From the NCBI GenBank assembly GCA_964447285.1, contig CAYURO010000020.1, positions 19,285 to 83,284 of the forward strand: a stretch of 64,000 bases of DNA, written 5' to 3'. The stretch's first letter is position 1. Every line of letters begins with the position of its first letter. A program made the translations under genes and the position numbers. Below are positions 15,933 through 24,964 of this stretch, one piece after another. The notes below the pieces were generated by a model. That model was not told the DNA's origin, did no database searches, and was given only the letters and a program-made list of their open reading frames with translations. This DNA comes from CAJBNH01 sp964447285. Its GTDB lineage: Bacteria; Myxococcota_A; UBA9042.

Positions 15933-16889
15933 ATGACCCGCCCCAGGTTCGCCATGCCTCGCCGCCCACGCCCCCTACCGTCCACGCGCCGCGTCGCGGT
16001 GTTCGTCGTCGGTATGGTGGTCCTGCCCGCGATCCTGTCGCTGTCGGTCGGCATCATCGCGCTGACCTTGTGGCGCGAGGGGTTCGACATCGCCTTCGGT
16101 GTGCTGGTCCTGAGTTTTGGCGCCATGGCCATCGCGGGGGGCGTGTTGTCGATTGCGTGGCTGCGGCAGACGACGCGAATTGCCAGGTTGCAGGCCGAGT
16201 TCGTCGGCAACGTGTCGCACGAGCTGAAGACGCCGCTGGCCGGCATCCGCCTGATGGCTGAGACGCTGGCCTTGGGGCGTGCAGACGACGCGGAACACCG
16301 CCGCGAGGTGCTGGACGCGATGGAGGCCGAGATCGGTCGGCTTGAGGCACTGGTCGACCGCTTGTTGCGCTGGCGGCGCATCGAGGAGGCCGCGCAGCCG
16401 CTGGGGCGCTCGCCGCAACCGGTCGAGGAACTGGTCGAAGCCGCCGTCGAGCGTTGCCAGCGGATGCTTCGCGAGCAGGGCACGAAGGTTGTCGTGCAGG
16501 TGCGAGAGGCAACGCCCGCCGTGATGGGCGACCGCGACACGCTGGTCGACGCGCTGGGCAATTTGGTCGAAAACGCCTTGAAATTCGGCGGAGATCGCGG
16601 TCCAGTCGAGGTGATTGTCCGCCCCGATGGCGACGACGTCGTGTTCGAGGTGCGCGACCAAGGGCCCGGCATCGCGCCGGCCGACAGCAAGCGCATCTTC
16701 GACCGGTTCTATCGGTCGCCGGTGCATCTGCGGTCGCGTCAGGGCTCTGGACTGGGTCTAGCCATCGTGCGAGGCACGGTGCTGGCCCACGGTGGCCGGC
16801 TACACGTCGAAAGCGTGCCCGGCATCGGCTCGGTCTTCTTCGTCCGTCTGCCGGCGGCACCGGTCAAGGAGGGTCGCGATGGCCAGTGA
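15933..16889 (+). CDS. Membrane sensor histidine kinase with almost no extracytoplasmic loop
   Basis: 318 residues. Two membrane helices (about 21-47 and 55-75) are joined by only about eight residues, so there is no periplasmic sensor domain. The signal is probably sensed within the membrane or through a partner. The phosphoacceptor is His96 in NVSHELKTPL. The ATPase domain has the N box (NLVENALKFGG), DQGPGI and GSGLGLAI. It autophosphorylates and passes phosphate to the response regulator encoded next, whose start overlaps its last 11 bases. The nearby FTCD and MFS genes give no clear hint of the stimulus. Confidence 0.93.
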   Translation: MTRPRFAMPRRPRPLPSTRRVAVFVVGMVVLPAILSLSVGIIALTLWREGFDIAFGVLVLSFGAMAIAGGVLSIAWLRQTTRIARLQAEFVGNVSHELKTPLAGIRLMAETLALGRADDAEHRREVLDAMEAEIGRLEALVDRLLRWRRIEEAAQPLGRSPQPVEELVEAAVERCQRMLREQGTKVVVQVREATPAVMGDRDTLVDALGNLVENALKFGGDRGPVEVIVRPDGDDVVFEVRDQGPGIAPADSKRIFDRFYRSPVHLRSRQGSGLGLAIVRGTVLAHGGRLHVESVPGIGSVFFVRLPAAPVKEGRDGQ

Positions 16890-17568
16890 GCGCCCGACGA
16901 TTCTGGTGGTCGAGGACGACGCGACGCTGGTGCTGGGGCTGGAGATCAACCTGCGCGCCGAGGGGTTTCGCGTCCTCAGCGCCCGCGACGGCCAGACGGG
17001 GCTGCGCATGGGTCTGGAGCAAAATCCCGACCTTGCCGTGCTGGATCTGGGGCTGCCGGGCATGGACGGGCTGGACGTGCTGGCCGAGTGGCGCAGGCGT
17101 GGGCGCGAGCTGCCGGTCATCGTGCTGACGGCGCGGGCGACGCTGGACGACAAGGTGCTGGGTCTGGGGCAGGGCGCAGACGACTACCTGACAAAGCCGT
17201 TTCGTATCAAGGAATTGACGGCGCGCATCCGGGCGGCACTGCGGCGGGCGGGGCTGGGGCGGGGGCCCCGGCGGGTGCCGTTGGGTGAGGTCGAAGTGGA
17301 CCTGGATGCGCGCAAGGTCTCGCGGGCCGGAGCGGAAATGGCCTTGACGGCCAAGGAGTTCGACCTGCTCGCCTTTCTGATCGAGCGCCCGGGGCGGGTG
17401 TTCTCGCGAGAGCGGCTGCTCGAGGCCGTGTGGGGCATGGACTACGACGGCACGGACCGCACGGTCGACAACTTCGTGCGGTCGCTGCGCGTCAAGGTCG
17501 AGGCAGACCCGGCCGAACCCCGGCACGTCGTGACCGTGCGCGGGGCAGGCTATCGATTTGAGGCATGA
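16879..17568 (+). CDS. OmpR/PhoB-family response regulator
   Basis: 229 residues. The ATG at 16879 is fixed by the strong ribosome site AAGGAGGG at 16866-16873. The receiver domain (about 5-118) has the acidic pair in VVEDD, the phosphoacceptor Asp near 56 in VLDLGLPGMDG, and the conserved Lys in LTKPF. Residues about 130-229 form a winged-helix DNA-binding domain ending RGAGYRFEA. The gene overlaps the kinase gene by 11 bases, so the two are translationally coupled partners. Its target promoters are unknown; the inverted repeat at 15901-15925 upstream of the pair is a candidate for autoregulation. Confidence 0.95.
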   Translation: MASERPTILVVEDDATLVLGLEINLRAEGFRVLSARDGQTGLRMGLEQNPDLAVLDLGLPGMDGLDVLAEWRRRGRELPVIVLTARATLDDKVLGLGQGADDYLTKPFRIKELTARIRAALRRAGLGRGPRRVPLGEVEVDLDARKVSRAGAEMALTAKEFDLLAFLIERPGRVFSRERLLEAVWGMDYDGTDRTVDNFVRSLRVKVEADPAEPRHVVTVRGAGYRFEA

Positions 17569-17580
17569 GGCGAGGAAAGG

Positions 17581-19020
17581 CTACGCCGCGACCTGAGTTG
17601 GCTCAGTCGGCGCGCGCTTCTCGACGTCGAGCTTGCGCTTGAGCAGCAGCAGCGCGATGGGCGACACCAGCGTCGAGAGACCCACGATCAACCACATCAG
17701 CTCGGTGTTGCGCGGTCCAGTGGCGGGCGCGAGATTGGCCAACAGAATCCCGGCCATCGGGCCCGCTCCCACCTTGGCGACGAACATGGGCGCCATCGAA
17801 TACGACATGTAGGTCGCCTCGCGTCCCGGCGGGGCAATCGAAGCGGTGTAGTCGTACAGCCGGGGTGACCACAACGCCTCGCCAAAGCTCAGGAAGACCT
17901 GAAACGCGACGATGAGCCAGATGCTCTCGCCCAGCGTCATGAACAGCACCGAGCTGGCCGAGACGAACGTGCCGAGAATGATGACGTTGTAGGCGCGCAT
18001 CCGCCGGGTAAAGGCCGTCACGACGGGCACGAGGAAGATGATGATGAAGGGATTGATGGCGTAGAGCTTGCCCGTCCACTCCTTCAGCCCGATGCGGTCC
18101 ATGTACAGCGGATACAGCAAGTTGTTGTACTGGAAGATCATCTTGACCAGCACACACAGCCCGATGAAGGCGATGAACAGCCAGAACGCCTTTTCGCGCA
18201 TGATGTCGCGCGCGATGGTCAGGGCGCTCTCCTTGTGACCCGCGACGGGCGCCTCCTTTCCCGCAGCCGATGCCCGTGCCAGCGCCGCCGCGTGTTCCTC
18301 GGCCTCCTTGCGCTCCGTGAAGCCGGGCACCCGCTTGCGCAGGGCCAGGGCCGCGATCAGCAGCGACACCACGGTCAGACCGACGCTCATCAGGAACACC
18401 ACTTGCGTGGGCCGCACCGTCAGCACGTGGCTGGCGACTTGCAGATCGAAGGGCTTGGTGAAGGTGGTCCGAAGGGCGTCGATGGTCAGGCCGGCCACCA
18501 AGGCGCCGACGTTCATCATCACGTAATACCAAGAGAATCCGTACGATTGGGTCGACTTGTCGGTGTACTGTTTCACTGCGGCGGTCAACAACGGAATCAG
18601 CGAAGCAAAGCCGATGGACAGGCAAAACAGGCCGGGAAACACAACGAGAGGGTCTGTCGAGAAGCTGATGGCGATGCGGCCGACCAGTGCCACGACAAAA
18701 CCCGCCAGGATCGCCCGCTTGACCCCCAAGGCGTCGCCGACGAAGCCGATGAAGAGCATGAAAAACGAAAAGGATGCCGAGAAGATGCCGGCGATGGTGC
18801 CAGCGGTCACGTCGTCGTAGCCCATGTCCTTGGTCAGGAACGGCATCAGCATCAGCACGGCAGAGAAGTAGCACAGCGACTCAATGATCTTCAGTAGGTA
18901 CACGATCCAGATCTCTCGCGGGCAGCCCAGAAGGCCCTTGAAGCCGCGGACATAGTCCAGCGCAGCCTCTCGGATGGCCTTGCCGGGCGAGAACGGGGGG
19001 GAGACGGCGGAGGTCGTCAT
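17581..19020 (-). CDS. MFS transporter, POT/PTR-like
   Basis: 479 residues from the ATG complementary to 19018-19020, with GGAG upstream. About 12 membrane helices and a charged central loop (about residues 245-275) are visible. The stretch YGFSWYYVMMNVGALVAG is typical of the proton-dependent oligopeptide transporter branch, where a similar motif marks helix five. An inner-membrane proton-coupled importer of peptides or related solutes is the likely role; the substrate is not readable. It is convergent with the response regulator (12 bases apart) and may share a transcript with the upstream outer-membrane protein gene at 19079-19834. Confidence 0.85.
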   Translation of the reverse strand: MTTSAVSPPFSPGKAIREAALDYVRGFKGLLGCPREIWIVYLLKIIESLCYFSAVLMLMPFLTKDMGYDDVTAGTIAGIFSASFSFFMLFIGFVGDALGVKRAILAGFVVALVGRIAISFSTDPLVVFPGLFCLSIGFASLIPLLTAAVKQYTDKSTQSYGFSWYYVMMNVGALVAGLTIDALRTTFTKPFDLQVASHVLTVRPTQVVFLMSVGLTVVSLLIAALALRKRVPGFTERKEAEEHAAALARASAAGKEAPVAGHKESALTIARDIMREKAFWLFIAFIGLCVLVKMIFQYNNLLYPLYMDRIGLKEWTGKLYAINPFIIIFLVPVVTAFTRRMRAYNVIILGTFVSASSVLFMTLGESIWLIVAFQVFLSFGEALWSPRLYDYTASIAPPGREATYMSYSMAPMFVAKVGAGPMAGILLANLAPATGPRNTELMWLIVGLSTLVSPIALLLLKRKLDVEKRAPTEPTQVAA

Positions 19021-19078
19021 CGGTGCGCTCCATGGAAGGGGGGAAGAGAAGCGGGGGGCGAGGGATGGTTGGGCTGAA

Positions 19079-19834
19079 CTACTCTTCGGTCGCGCGGTCG
19101 TGCGGCCTGCCGCCACCGCCGTAGCCGACGGTCACGGTGAGGATGAGGAAGCTGTCCTCGCTGGTGTCACCGGTCTGGGTGTTCTGCCACACCGTCTGCA
19201 ACCAGTCGACCGACGGCATCACGTGCAGGCCCCCGGCGCGCAGCTCGATGCCGGCGCTTGCCCCTGTCGTCATCAGGTTGCCCTCCATGCCACGGAGGTC
19301 GGTGTTGGTCTCGTTGCCAGCGATCGAGAGATCGGACCAGCCGACGTAGGGAGCGAGGTTGATGGCCAGATGGTCGTTCAGGTCGAAGGTCGCAATGAGC
19401 GGCAGCGTGACCGAGGGCCCCTCGTACAGCAGCAGCGCCCGGTAGGCGACGGCGGGGGCCAGCGCCAGATGCAGGTTCCCCTCGTGAAAGAACCGGTACT
19501 TGGCGTCCAACTCCGCCATCATGCTGCCGAATCCAAAGCGGCCGCCCACCTCCAGATCGTCGTCGGCGCCCACGTGGATCGAGACCTCGGGGAAGATATT
19601 GGGCAGGAAGGTCGCTTCGCCGCCGGACGTGTCGATCGAGCCGTCCGGGTTGGTCACCGTGACGCTGGGTGTCTCATAGCGGGTGGCCGACATCGACAGG
19701 GCCATGTCGAAGGCGCCCGGGTCCAAGGTGCGGGCGGTGCGGTACACGCCGGAGGTCAGGCAGCCCGGCAGCAGCGCGGCGGCCAACAGCAATGCACACA
19801 TCGGGGTGAGGGGACGCAGCGGGGCGAGGTGCAT
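19079..19834 (-). CDS. Putative outer-membrane lipoprotein/beta-barrel, function unknown
   Basis: 251 residues. Signal peptide with lipobox LLPGC near residue 23. The mature part is rich in alternating hydrophobic and polar residues (for example HLALAPAVAYRALLLYEG), suggesting antiparallel beta strands, and ends in acidic residues. AAGGAG lies 4 bases before the chosen ATG. I recognise no family. Its position upstream of the MFS transporter on the same strand, with a 58-base gap, suggests joint expression. It is divergent from the M3 peptidase gene. Confidence 0.65.
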   Translation of the reverse strand: MHLAPLRPLTPMCALLLAAALLPGCLTSGVYRTARTLDPGAFDMALSMSATRYETPSVTVTNPDGSIDTSGGEATFLPNIFPEVSIHVGADDDLEVGGRFGFGSMMAELDAKYRFFHEGNLHLALAPAVAYRALLLYEGPSVTLPLIATFDLNDHLAINLAPYVGWSDLSIAGNETNTDLRGMEGNLMTTGASAGIELRAGGLHVMPSVDWLQTVWQNTQTGDTSEDSFLILTVTVGYGGGGRPHDRATEE

Positions 19835-19990
19835 GGGGCTCCTTGGCCGAAGAATGTCTGGAGCGCAGCGTAGGCGGGGTCGCCCGTCGGCACAAGGCAA
19901 GGCGCCTTGCCGTGTGCGTCGCGCTTGCCAGTCGCAGCGCCCGCGGCTACGGTCCCTGCGGTAGGCTCCTTTCTACGCCCGGAGGCTCCG

Positions 19991-21817
19991 ATGACCGCGC
20001 TGACGCTTTCTGATTTCAATCGAGATTACATACAGTTGCACGTCGCCAAGGAGGACCTCTTCTGGACGACCTACATGGGCACCGAGCCCGATGGCAGCAA
20101 GCTGGAGATCGCCGAGGGTGCCTACAAGGCGTGGATCTCGGACCCGGCGCGGCTGCGCGAGGTGCGCGAGGCACTGGCGGTGACGGCAGCGACTGACGCG
20201 GACGAGCTTCAGGGCCTGACCGGTTGGCAGCACTTCTTTCAGGCCAACGGGATCGACAGCGACGAAGGGCGGCGGCTGCAGGGCAAGCTGATCGAGCTGG
20301 AGAGCCAGCTGTTCCAAAAGCGCGCCAAATTTCAGATGTTCTATGAGGACACCAAGGGCGAGCGGCACCAGGGCTCGACCAATGTCATGGCCGCCCACAT
20401 CGCAGCGAACGCCGACGAGACGGTACGCAAGACGTCGCATCAGGCCTTGCGGACGCTGGAGCAGTGGGTGCTGGACAACGGCTTTCTGGACATCGTGCGC
20501 GAGCGCAACGCGTTTGCCCGCGCGCTCGGGTTCCCCGACTACTTCGAGTACAAGATCCAGAAGAACGAGCAGATGTCGCGCGCCCGCCTGTTCCAGATCC
20601 TCGACGAATTCGAGGCGATGACACGCGACACGCATCTGGCCGCTCTGGAGCGGCTGGGCAACGACAAGGGCGCCCAGGCGCTGGAGCCATGGAACCTGAA
20701 GTACTCCGTCGCCGGCAGCGTGCAGCAGGAATTGGACCCGTACCTGCCGTTCGAGCACTCGCTGCAGAGGTGGGCCAAAAGCTTTGCGCGTCTGGGCATT
20801 GGCTACCGCGGCGCCGAGCTGGTGCTGGATCTGTGCGACCGCCCCGGCAAGTACGAGAACGGCTTCATGCACGGCCCGCAGCCCTGCTTCTTCGACAAGG
20901 GCACGTGGCGGCCGGCGCGCATCCACTTCACCAGCAACGCCACGCCGTCGCAGGTGGGCAGCGGTCGCGCAGGGTTGACCACGCTGTTCCACGAGGGCGG
21001 TCACGCCGCGCACTTTGCCAACATCACCGGCAACGCGCCGTGCTTCTCGCAAGAGTATCCGCCGACCTCGATGGCGCTGGCCGAGACCCAGTCGATGTTC
21101 TGCGACTCGCTGATCGGCGACGCGGATTGGCTGGCGCTGTACGCCCGTGACCTGAACGGCAAGCCCGTACCGGAGGCCCTGCTGCAGGCCGTGGTCACGG
21201 CCGACCAGCCGTTCCGCGCCTTCAACGAGCGGATGTTGCTGCTGGTGCCGACGTTCGAGAGCCGCTTGTACGCGATGGACGATGCCGCGCGGACGCCCGA
21301 GGCGGTGCTGGAGCTGGCGCGCAAGTGCGAGCGCGAGGTGCTGGGCATCGCTGGGTCGCCGCGGCCGCTGCTGGCGATTCCGCATCTGCTGTCGGGGGAA
21401 GGCGCGGCGTCGTACCAAGGCTACCTGCTGGCGCACATGGGCGTGTACCAGACCCGCGCCTTCTTCCAGGTGCGCGACGGGCAGTTGACAGATAATCCGC
21501 GCATCGGACCAGATCTGGCCAAGCACTACTGGAACCCGGGCAACTCACAGAGTCACGACCAGACGTTGCATGGCCTGACCGGTCACGGGCTGTCGGGGCG
21601 GGCGCTGGCGGAGTTCTGCAACGTGGCCCCCGACACCCTGTGGCAGCAGGCGCGCGAGGCGATGCTCGAAGCGATGGCGCGCCCGAAGACCGAGACGCAG
21701 GCCGACCTGCACGCGAGCATCCGCATCGTGCATGGCGCGCAGCTGATCGCCGACAACACCGTGTCGATGCAGGCCATGTGGGATGCGTTCGCGGCTTGGG
21801 TGACCGGGCTGCGGTGA
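19991..21817 (+). CDS. M3-family zinc oligopeptidase
   Basis: 608 residues from the ATG at 19991, set by GGAGG 5 bases upstream. The catalytic zinc motif HEGGH is at residues 334-338, and the third ligand Glu is probably Glu365 in ALAETQSMF. The first half is helical, as in thimet-type oligopeptidases that enclose the active site and admit only short peptides. No signal peptide, so cytoplasmic. It probably completes breakdown of peptides, perhaps including those taken up by the nearby POT-like transporter; that link is inference from position only. Length fits the family. Confidence 0.9.
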   Translation: MTALTLSDFNRDYIQLHVAKEDLFWTTYMGTEPDGSKLEIAEGAYKAWISDPARLREVREALAVTAATDADELQGLTGWQHFFQANGIDSDEGRRLQGKLIELESQLFQKRAKFQMFYEDTKGERHQGSTNVMAAHIAANADETVRKTSHQALRTLEQWVLDNGFLDIVRERNAFARALGFPDYFEYKIQKNEQMSRARLFQILDEFEAMTRDTHLAALERLGNDKGAQALEPWNLKYSVAGSVQQELDPYLPFEHSLQRWAKSFARLGIGYRGAELVLDLCDRPGKYENGFMHGPQPCFFDKGTWRPARIHFTSNATPSQVGSGRAGLTTLFHEGGHAAHFANITGNAPCFSQEYPPTSMALAETQSMFCDSLIGDADWLALYARDLNGKPVPEALLQAVVTADQPFRAFNERMLLLVPTFESRLYAMDDAARTPEAVLELARKCEREVLGIAGSPRPLLAIPHLLSGEGAASYQGYLLAHMGVYQTRAFFQVRDGQLTDNPRIGPDLAKHYWNPGNSQSHDQTLHGLTGHGLSGRALAEFCNVAPDTLWQQAREAMLEAMARPKTETQADLHASIRIVHGAQLIADNTVSMQAMWDAFAAWVTGLR

Positions 21818-21858
21818 GGCAGGCGTCGGGTTTCGCTGCTCTTGCGGCGAGCGATTCT

Positions 21859-22740
21859 TCAGGGTAGCTGGCAAGTTCCCGACTGGCAGGACTGGCCCAC
21901 CGCACAAGCAACCGGGGGAAGATAGCTTGTGCCGCAGGCCTCGCAGGTCGCCACGCCCTTCTGGATGCATACGGAGCCGTCTGGCACACACACGGCGTCT
22001 GGTGATGCGAACTGCGCGAACTTCATAGCGAATTGGACCGTCGTCTCGCCGCCACCCACAGGCGCCACCGCCAGCACCTCGACCTCACCGCCCGCGCCGA
22101 CGCCCAGATGCGGAGCTTCGTCGGCCCCCGTGCCCATGCGATGCAGCGTCGCCAGCGGCACGGGATAGCCGTACGTCAGCTTGCCGACCGTCAGCGCTTG
22201 CGGCAGCAGCAGCACCAGATTCACGTCGCCCACAGGCCCTAGCGTCAGCGCCGCCTGCAGACTCAGGACGGCCGAGCCCTTCCACTGGTTTGGCTGAAGG
22301 ATCGCTGCGTTGAGCTTGACCGGCAGACCGGCGAACGCGCCCGTGACCGTCCCCGTGCACTTCGAGACCGCCTTGCCGGAGACGACCTTGCAGCTCAACT
22401 CGCCCGACAAGGCACCCGCCAGCGGCAGGCAGGCAGAGCGCCCGACCTCGTACCCCACGCACCTCGCGTCGGGCAGGCAAGCGCCGGCCCCGCTGCCGCA
22501 CGTCGGACGGCAGATGCCGGTGGTGGGCGTGGACGCGGGGCGGACGCACAGGCCGTTGCCGCAGTCGGTGTCGTGGGTGCAAGCCGCACAGGTGGCCGGT
22601 GTGGTGTCCGGCGACCCCTGCACGTCCGCCGAGTCTGTCGCCGTGTCGACGGGGCTTGCGGGAATCGCGGACTCCTCGCACGCGGCAACGGTCAGCAGCG
22701 AGAGCAGCGCGAGGAAGCCGAAAAACTTCTGCAGGTTCAT
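21859..22740 (-). CDS. Cys-rich lipoprotein, function unknown
   Basis: 293 residues. Signal peptide with lipobox TVAAC (Cys21), AGGAG 6 bases upstream of the ATG. A short acidic linker is followed by a knot-like region with CxxCTHDTDCGNGLC and CRPTCGSGAGAC. The middle section (about 115-230) looks like beta strands. The end carries three more Cys pairs (CVPDGSVC, CEACG, CQSGTC). It resembles the secreted lipoproteins elsewhere in the window but lacks their DGNPCT repeats. Probably surface or outer-membrane attached; no enzyme motif seen. Convergent with the M3 peptidase gene. Confidence 0.75.
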   Translation of the reverse strand: MNLQKFFGFLALLSLLTVAACEESAIPASPVDTATDSADVQGSPDTTPATCAACTHDTDCGNGLCVRPASTPTTGICRPTCGSGAGACLPDARCVGYEVGRSACLPLAGALSGELSCKVVSGKAVSKCTGTVTGAFAGLPVKLNAAILQPNQWKGSAVLSLQAALTLGPVGDVNLVLLLPQALTVGKLTYGYPVPLATLHRMGTGADEAPHLGVGAGGEVEVLAVAPVGGGETTVQFAMKFAQFASPDAVCVPDGSVCIQKGVATCEACGTSYLPPVACAVGQSCQSGTCQLP

Positions 22741-22952
22741 GGGGTTCTCCTGCCTGGCAGGCGCGATCTGGTTCTTTGGCGGACGGAGCCAGCCCCGACG
22801 GAGCCTGACGAGGCGCGGTGTCGCACGCCATTCTGTTCCACATCGAACCGCGAGCCAACCCGTCGAAGTGCTCGGCGGCACTGGGAAGGAGTCCGCGGCG
22901 GGGATCGACTTGACCGGTCCAACTTGCTAGAAGTGCTTGCGTGGAGGGCACC

Positions 22953-23606
22953 GTGGTCGATGACTCGAACATTTCGCGCAGGCGCTGGGCATGGCCGGTC
23001 GTGGCAATCCTGGTCGTGCTTGCGACGTTGGGCACCCGGGCAACGCTTCAGCAGCAAGCGGCGTGGACCGAAGGCGTCGCATTGGAGCAGCAGGGCGATA
23101 TCGCAGGAGCCGTCGCTGCTTATCGCTCGACCCTGCGTTGGTACACCCCGTGGGGTCCGGTCTGGCAGGACGCTGCCGAAGCTCTGGTCGATCTCGCCAA
23201 CCGCTCGCAGGGCCAGGAGCCCGAGCGCGCGCTGCTGGCCCTCGAAGCCCTGCGCTCGGGCCTTATCGCGGCCCGGTCCCTGTGGCAGCCGCGCGCCGAT
23301 CTGCTGGACGACGCCAATCGCACGCTGCCCGAGTTGATGGTGCGCGTGGCCGAGCGCCAGGGTGACACTCGCAACGCCAAGCAGCAGCTCGCCCAATTCC
23401 AGGCTGACTATGCGCGTCCGGTGGGCGTCGGGCCGTTGATGTCGCTGGCCGTGCTGCTGGGGTTTCTCGCGTGGGCCGGGTGCCTGATCGCCGCCTTCTG
23501 GCGCGGAGTGGATGCCAGCGGCCGCCTGACCGGTGCCGCGTGGACATGGGGCGCTGGGTCACTGGTGGGTCTCGCGGGGTGGCTGCTGGCGATGGGGTTG
23601 GCTTGA
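22953..23606 (+). CDS. Small membrane protein with one TPR-like segment, unknown function
   Basis: 217 residues from the GTG at 22953, which has GGAGG five bases upstream; the GTG at 22941 lies before that site and was rejected. One helix (about 13-32) anchors the N terminus. Residues about 38-150 are helical, with a TPR-like pattern (GVALEQQGDIAGAVAAYRSTLRW). Two further helices (about 160-180 and 192-215) close the protein. It is followed after 22 bases by a glycosyltransferase gene on the same strand, so a role in envelope polysaccharide work is possible but only inferred. Confidence 0.7.
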   Translation: MVDDSNISRRRWAWPVVAILVVLATLGTRATLQQQAAWTEGVALEQQGDIAGAVAAYRSTLRWYTPWGPVWQDAAEALVDLANRSQGQEPERALLALEALRSGLIAARSLWQPRADLLDDANRTLPELMVRVAERQGDTRNAKQQLAQFQADYARPVGVGPLMSLAVLLGFLAWAGCLIAAFWRGVDASGRLTGAAWTWGAGSLVGLAGWLLAMGLA

Positions 23607-23628
23607 GTCAGGGCTGTTCGGGGGCAAC

Positions 23629-24942
23629 ATGCCGAGTCTGCTGCTGATCACCGCCACCTTTGCTCCGTCGCGCATCATCGGAGGCCGACGCGCCGAGCGG
23701 ATCGCGCTGCACCTCTCGCGGGCTGGCTGGCAGGTCACCGTCCTGACGTTGCACCCGCAGTACATGGCGCCGTTCGACCCCGAATTTCGCGCGGAAGGGG
23801 ACTTCGAGGTGCTGGCCACCCACGCACTGATGCCCCGCGTGCACGCCAAGACGTTGCTGCAGTCCCTGCGCAAGGGCGCGTCGTCCGCTCCTGCCAGCGG
23901 CGCTCCCGCCCCGGCTGCTCCCGGTCCGGTCGGACAGCTTCGCCAGGCCTTGGTGCAGTCCGCACGCGGACTGCGACCCGGCATCGAGAAGTCCCTGTCG
24001 CTGCTGGAATTTCCGGATGCGTGGATGGGCTGGCGCCCGTTTGCCCGCCGTGCGGTGCGCGGGCGAAAGTTCGACGTGGTGCTGGGGACGATGCCGCCGT
24101 TCTCGACCGCGCCCATCGCCCGCCGTATCGCCCGCGACGTGGGTGCCAAGCTGGTGCTCGATTACCGCGACCCCTGGAGCGAGATCCTGTCGCTGAGCGC
24201 GCCAAATCCCAAAGTGGCCGGTCTGGACCTGCACCGCCGCCACCGTGAGCTCGAAGATGCTTGTCTGGCGGCGGCGGACCTCGTCATCGGCGTCACCCCG
24301 ACGATTTGCGAGTGGTTGCGGCAGCGCTGCCGCTGTGAAGTCGCCCTTGTCACCAACGCCTTTGCTTCGCCAGAGCGCCCGCCCGCTCCCCCCGCCGCTG
24401 CACGGCGACCCCAGCGGTTGGTTTACGCCGGGTCGCTTGCCTATGGCCGCGACCTGACACCGATCCTGCAGGCGATGGCTCGGCTGCGGCCGGAATTCGG
24501 CCCCGGTGACCTGCGTCTGCAGCACGCCGGTCCCCACGGTCGGGTGCTGCGCGACCAGGCGGTGGCGCTGGGCGTGGACGACGCGGTGGACGACTTGGGA
24601 GAGGTGTCGTCGGCCCGTGCGCTGCAGATGCTGGACGGAGCGCTCGCTGGCGTCGTGCTGGTGCCGCCGGCGGTCGAGTACGGATACCCTGGGAAAATCT
24701 TTGAGATTTTGGGGCGTGGCCGTCCGCTGCTGCTGGTTGCGCGAGAGGGATCGGACTCCGCGCGGTTGGTCGACCGCCACCAACTGGGCTGGACGCATGA
24801 TGCGGCCGACGTCGATGGGCTGGTCGAAACGCTTCGGCGCGCGGTGGCCGGCGAGGCTCCCCAGCCCCGAGACCTGGACGAGCTGCAGGCCGACCGGGTG
24901 ATGGCGGACTTGCAGCGACGGCTGGCAGCGCTGGTTGGCTAG
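23629..24942 (+). CDS. Glycosyltransferase, GT4-like (GT-B fold)
   Basis: 437 residues from the ATG at 23629. The N-terminal Rossmann half starts with LLLITATFAPS and contains a G-G-R-R-A-E-R segment, where acceptor-side loops sit in GT4 enzymes. The C-terminal half has YAGSLAYGRDLTPIL and the conserved E-Y-G-Y-P-G-K-I-F-E nucleotide-sugar region near residues 345-355. It should transfer a sugar from a nucleotide donor to a surface glycan or lipid; donor and acceptor are unknown. Probably cytoplasmic or peripheral at the inner membrane. It may share a transcript with the small membrane protein upstream. Confidence 0.87.
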   Translation: MPSLLLITATFAPSRIIGGRRAERIALHLSRAGWQVTVLTLHPQYMAPFDPEFRAEGDFEVLATHALMPRVHAKTLLQSLRKGASSAPASGAPAPAAPGPVGQLRQALVQSARGLRPGIEKSLSLLEFPDAWMGWRPFARRAVRGRKFDVVLGTMPPFSTAPIARRIARDVGAKLVLDYRDPWSEILSLSAPNPKVAGLDLHRRHRELEDACLAAADLVIGVTPTICEWLRQRCRCEVALVTNAFASPERPPAPPAAARRPQRLVYAGSLAYGRDLTPILQAMARLRPEFGPGDLRLQHAGPHGRVLRDQAVALGVDDAVDDLGEVSSARALQMLDGALAGVVLVPPAVEYGYPGKIFEILGRGRPLLLVAREGSDSARLVDRHQLGWTHDAADVDGLVETLRRAVAGEAPQPRDLDELQADRVMADLQRRLAALVG

Positions 24943-24964
24943 TTTCTTCAGGAACCTTGAGCGG

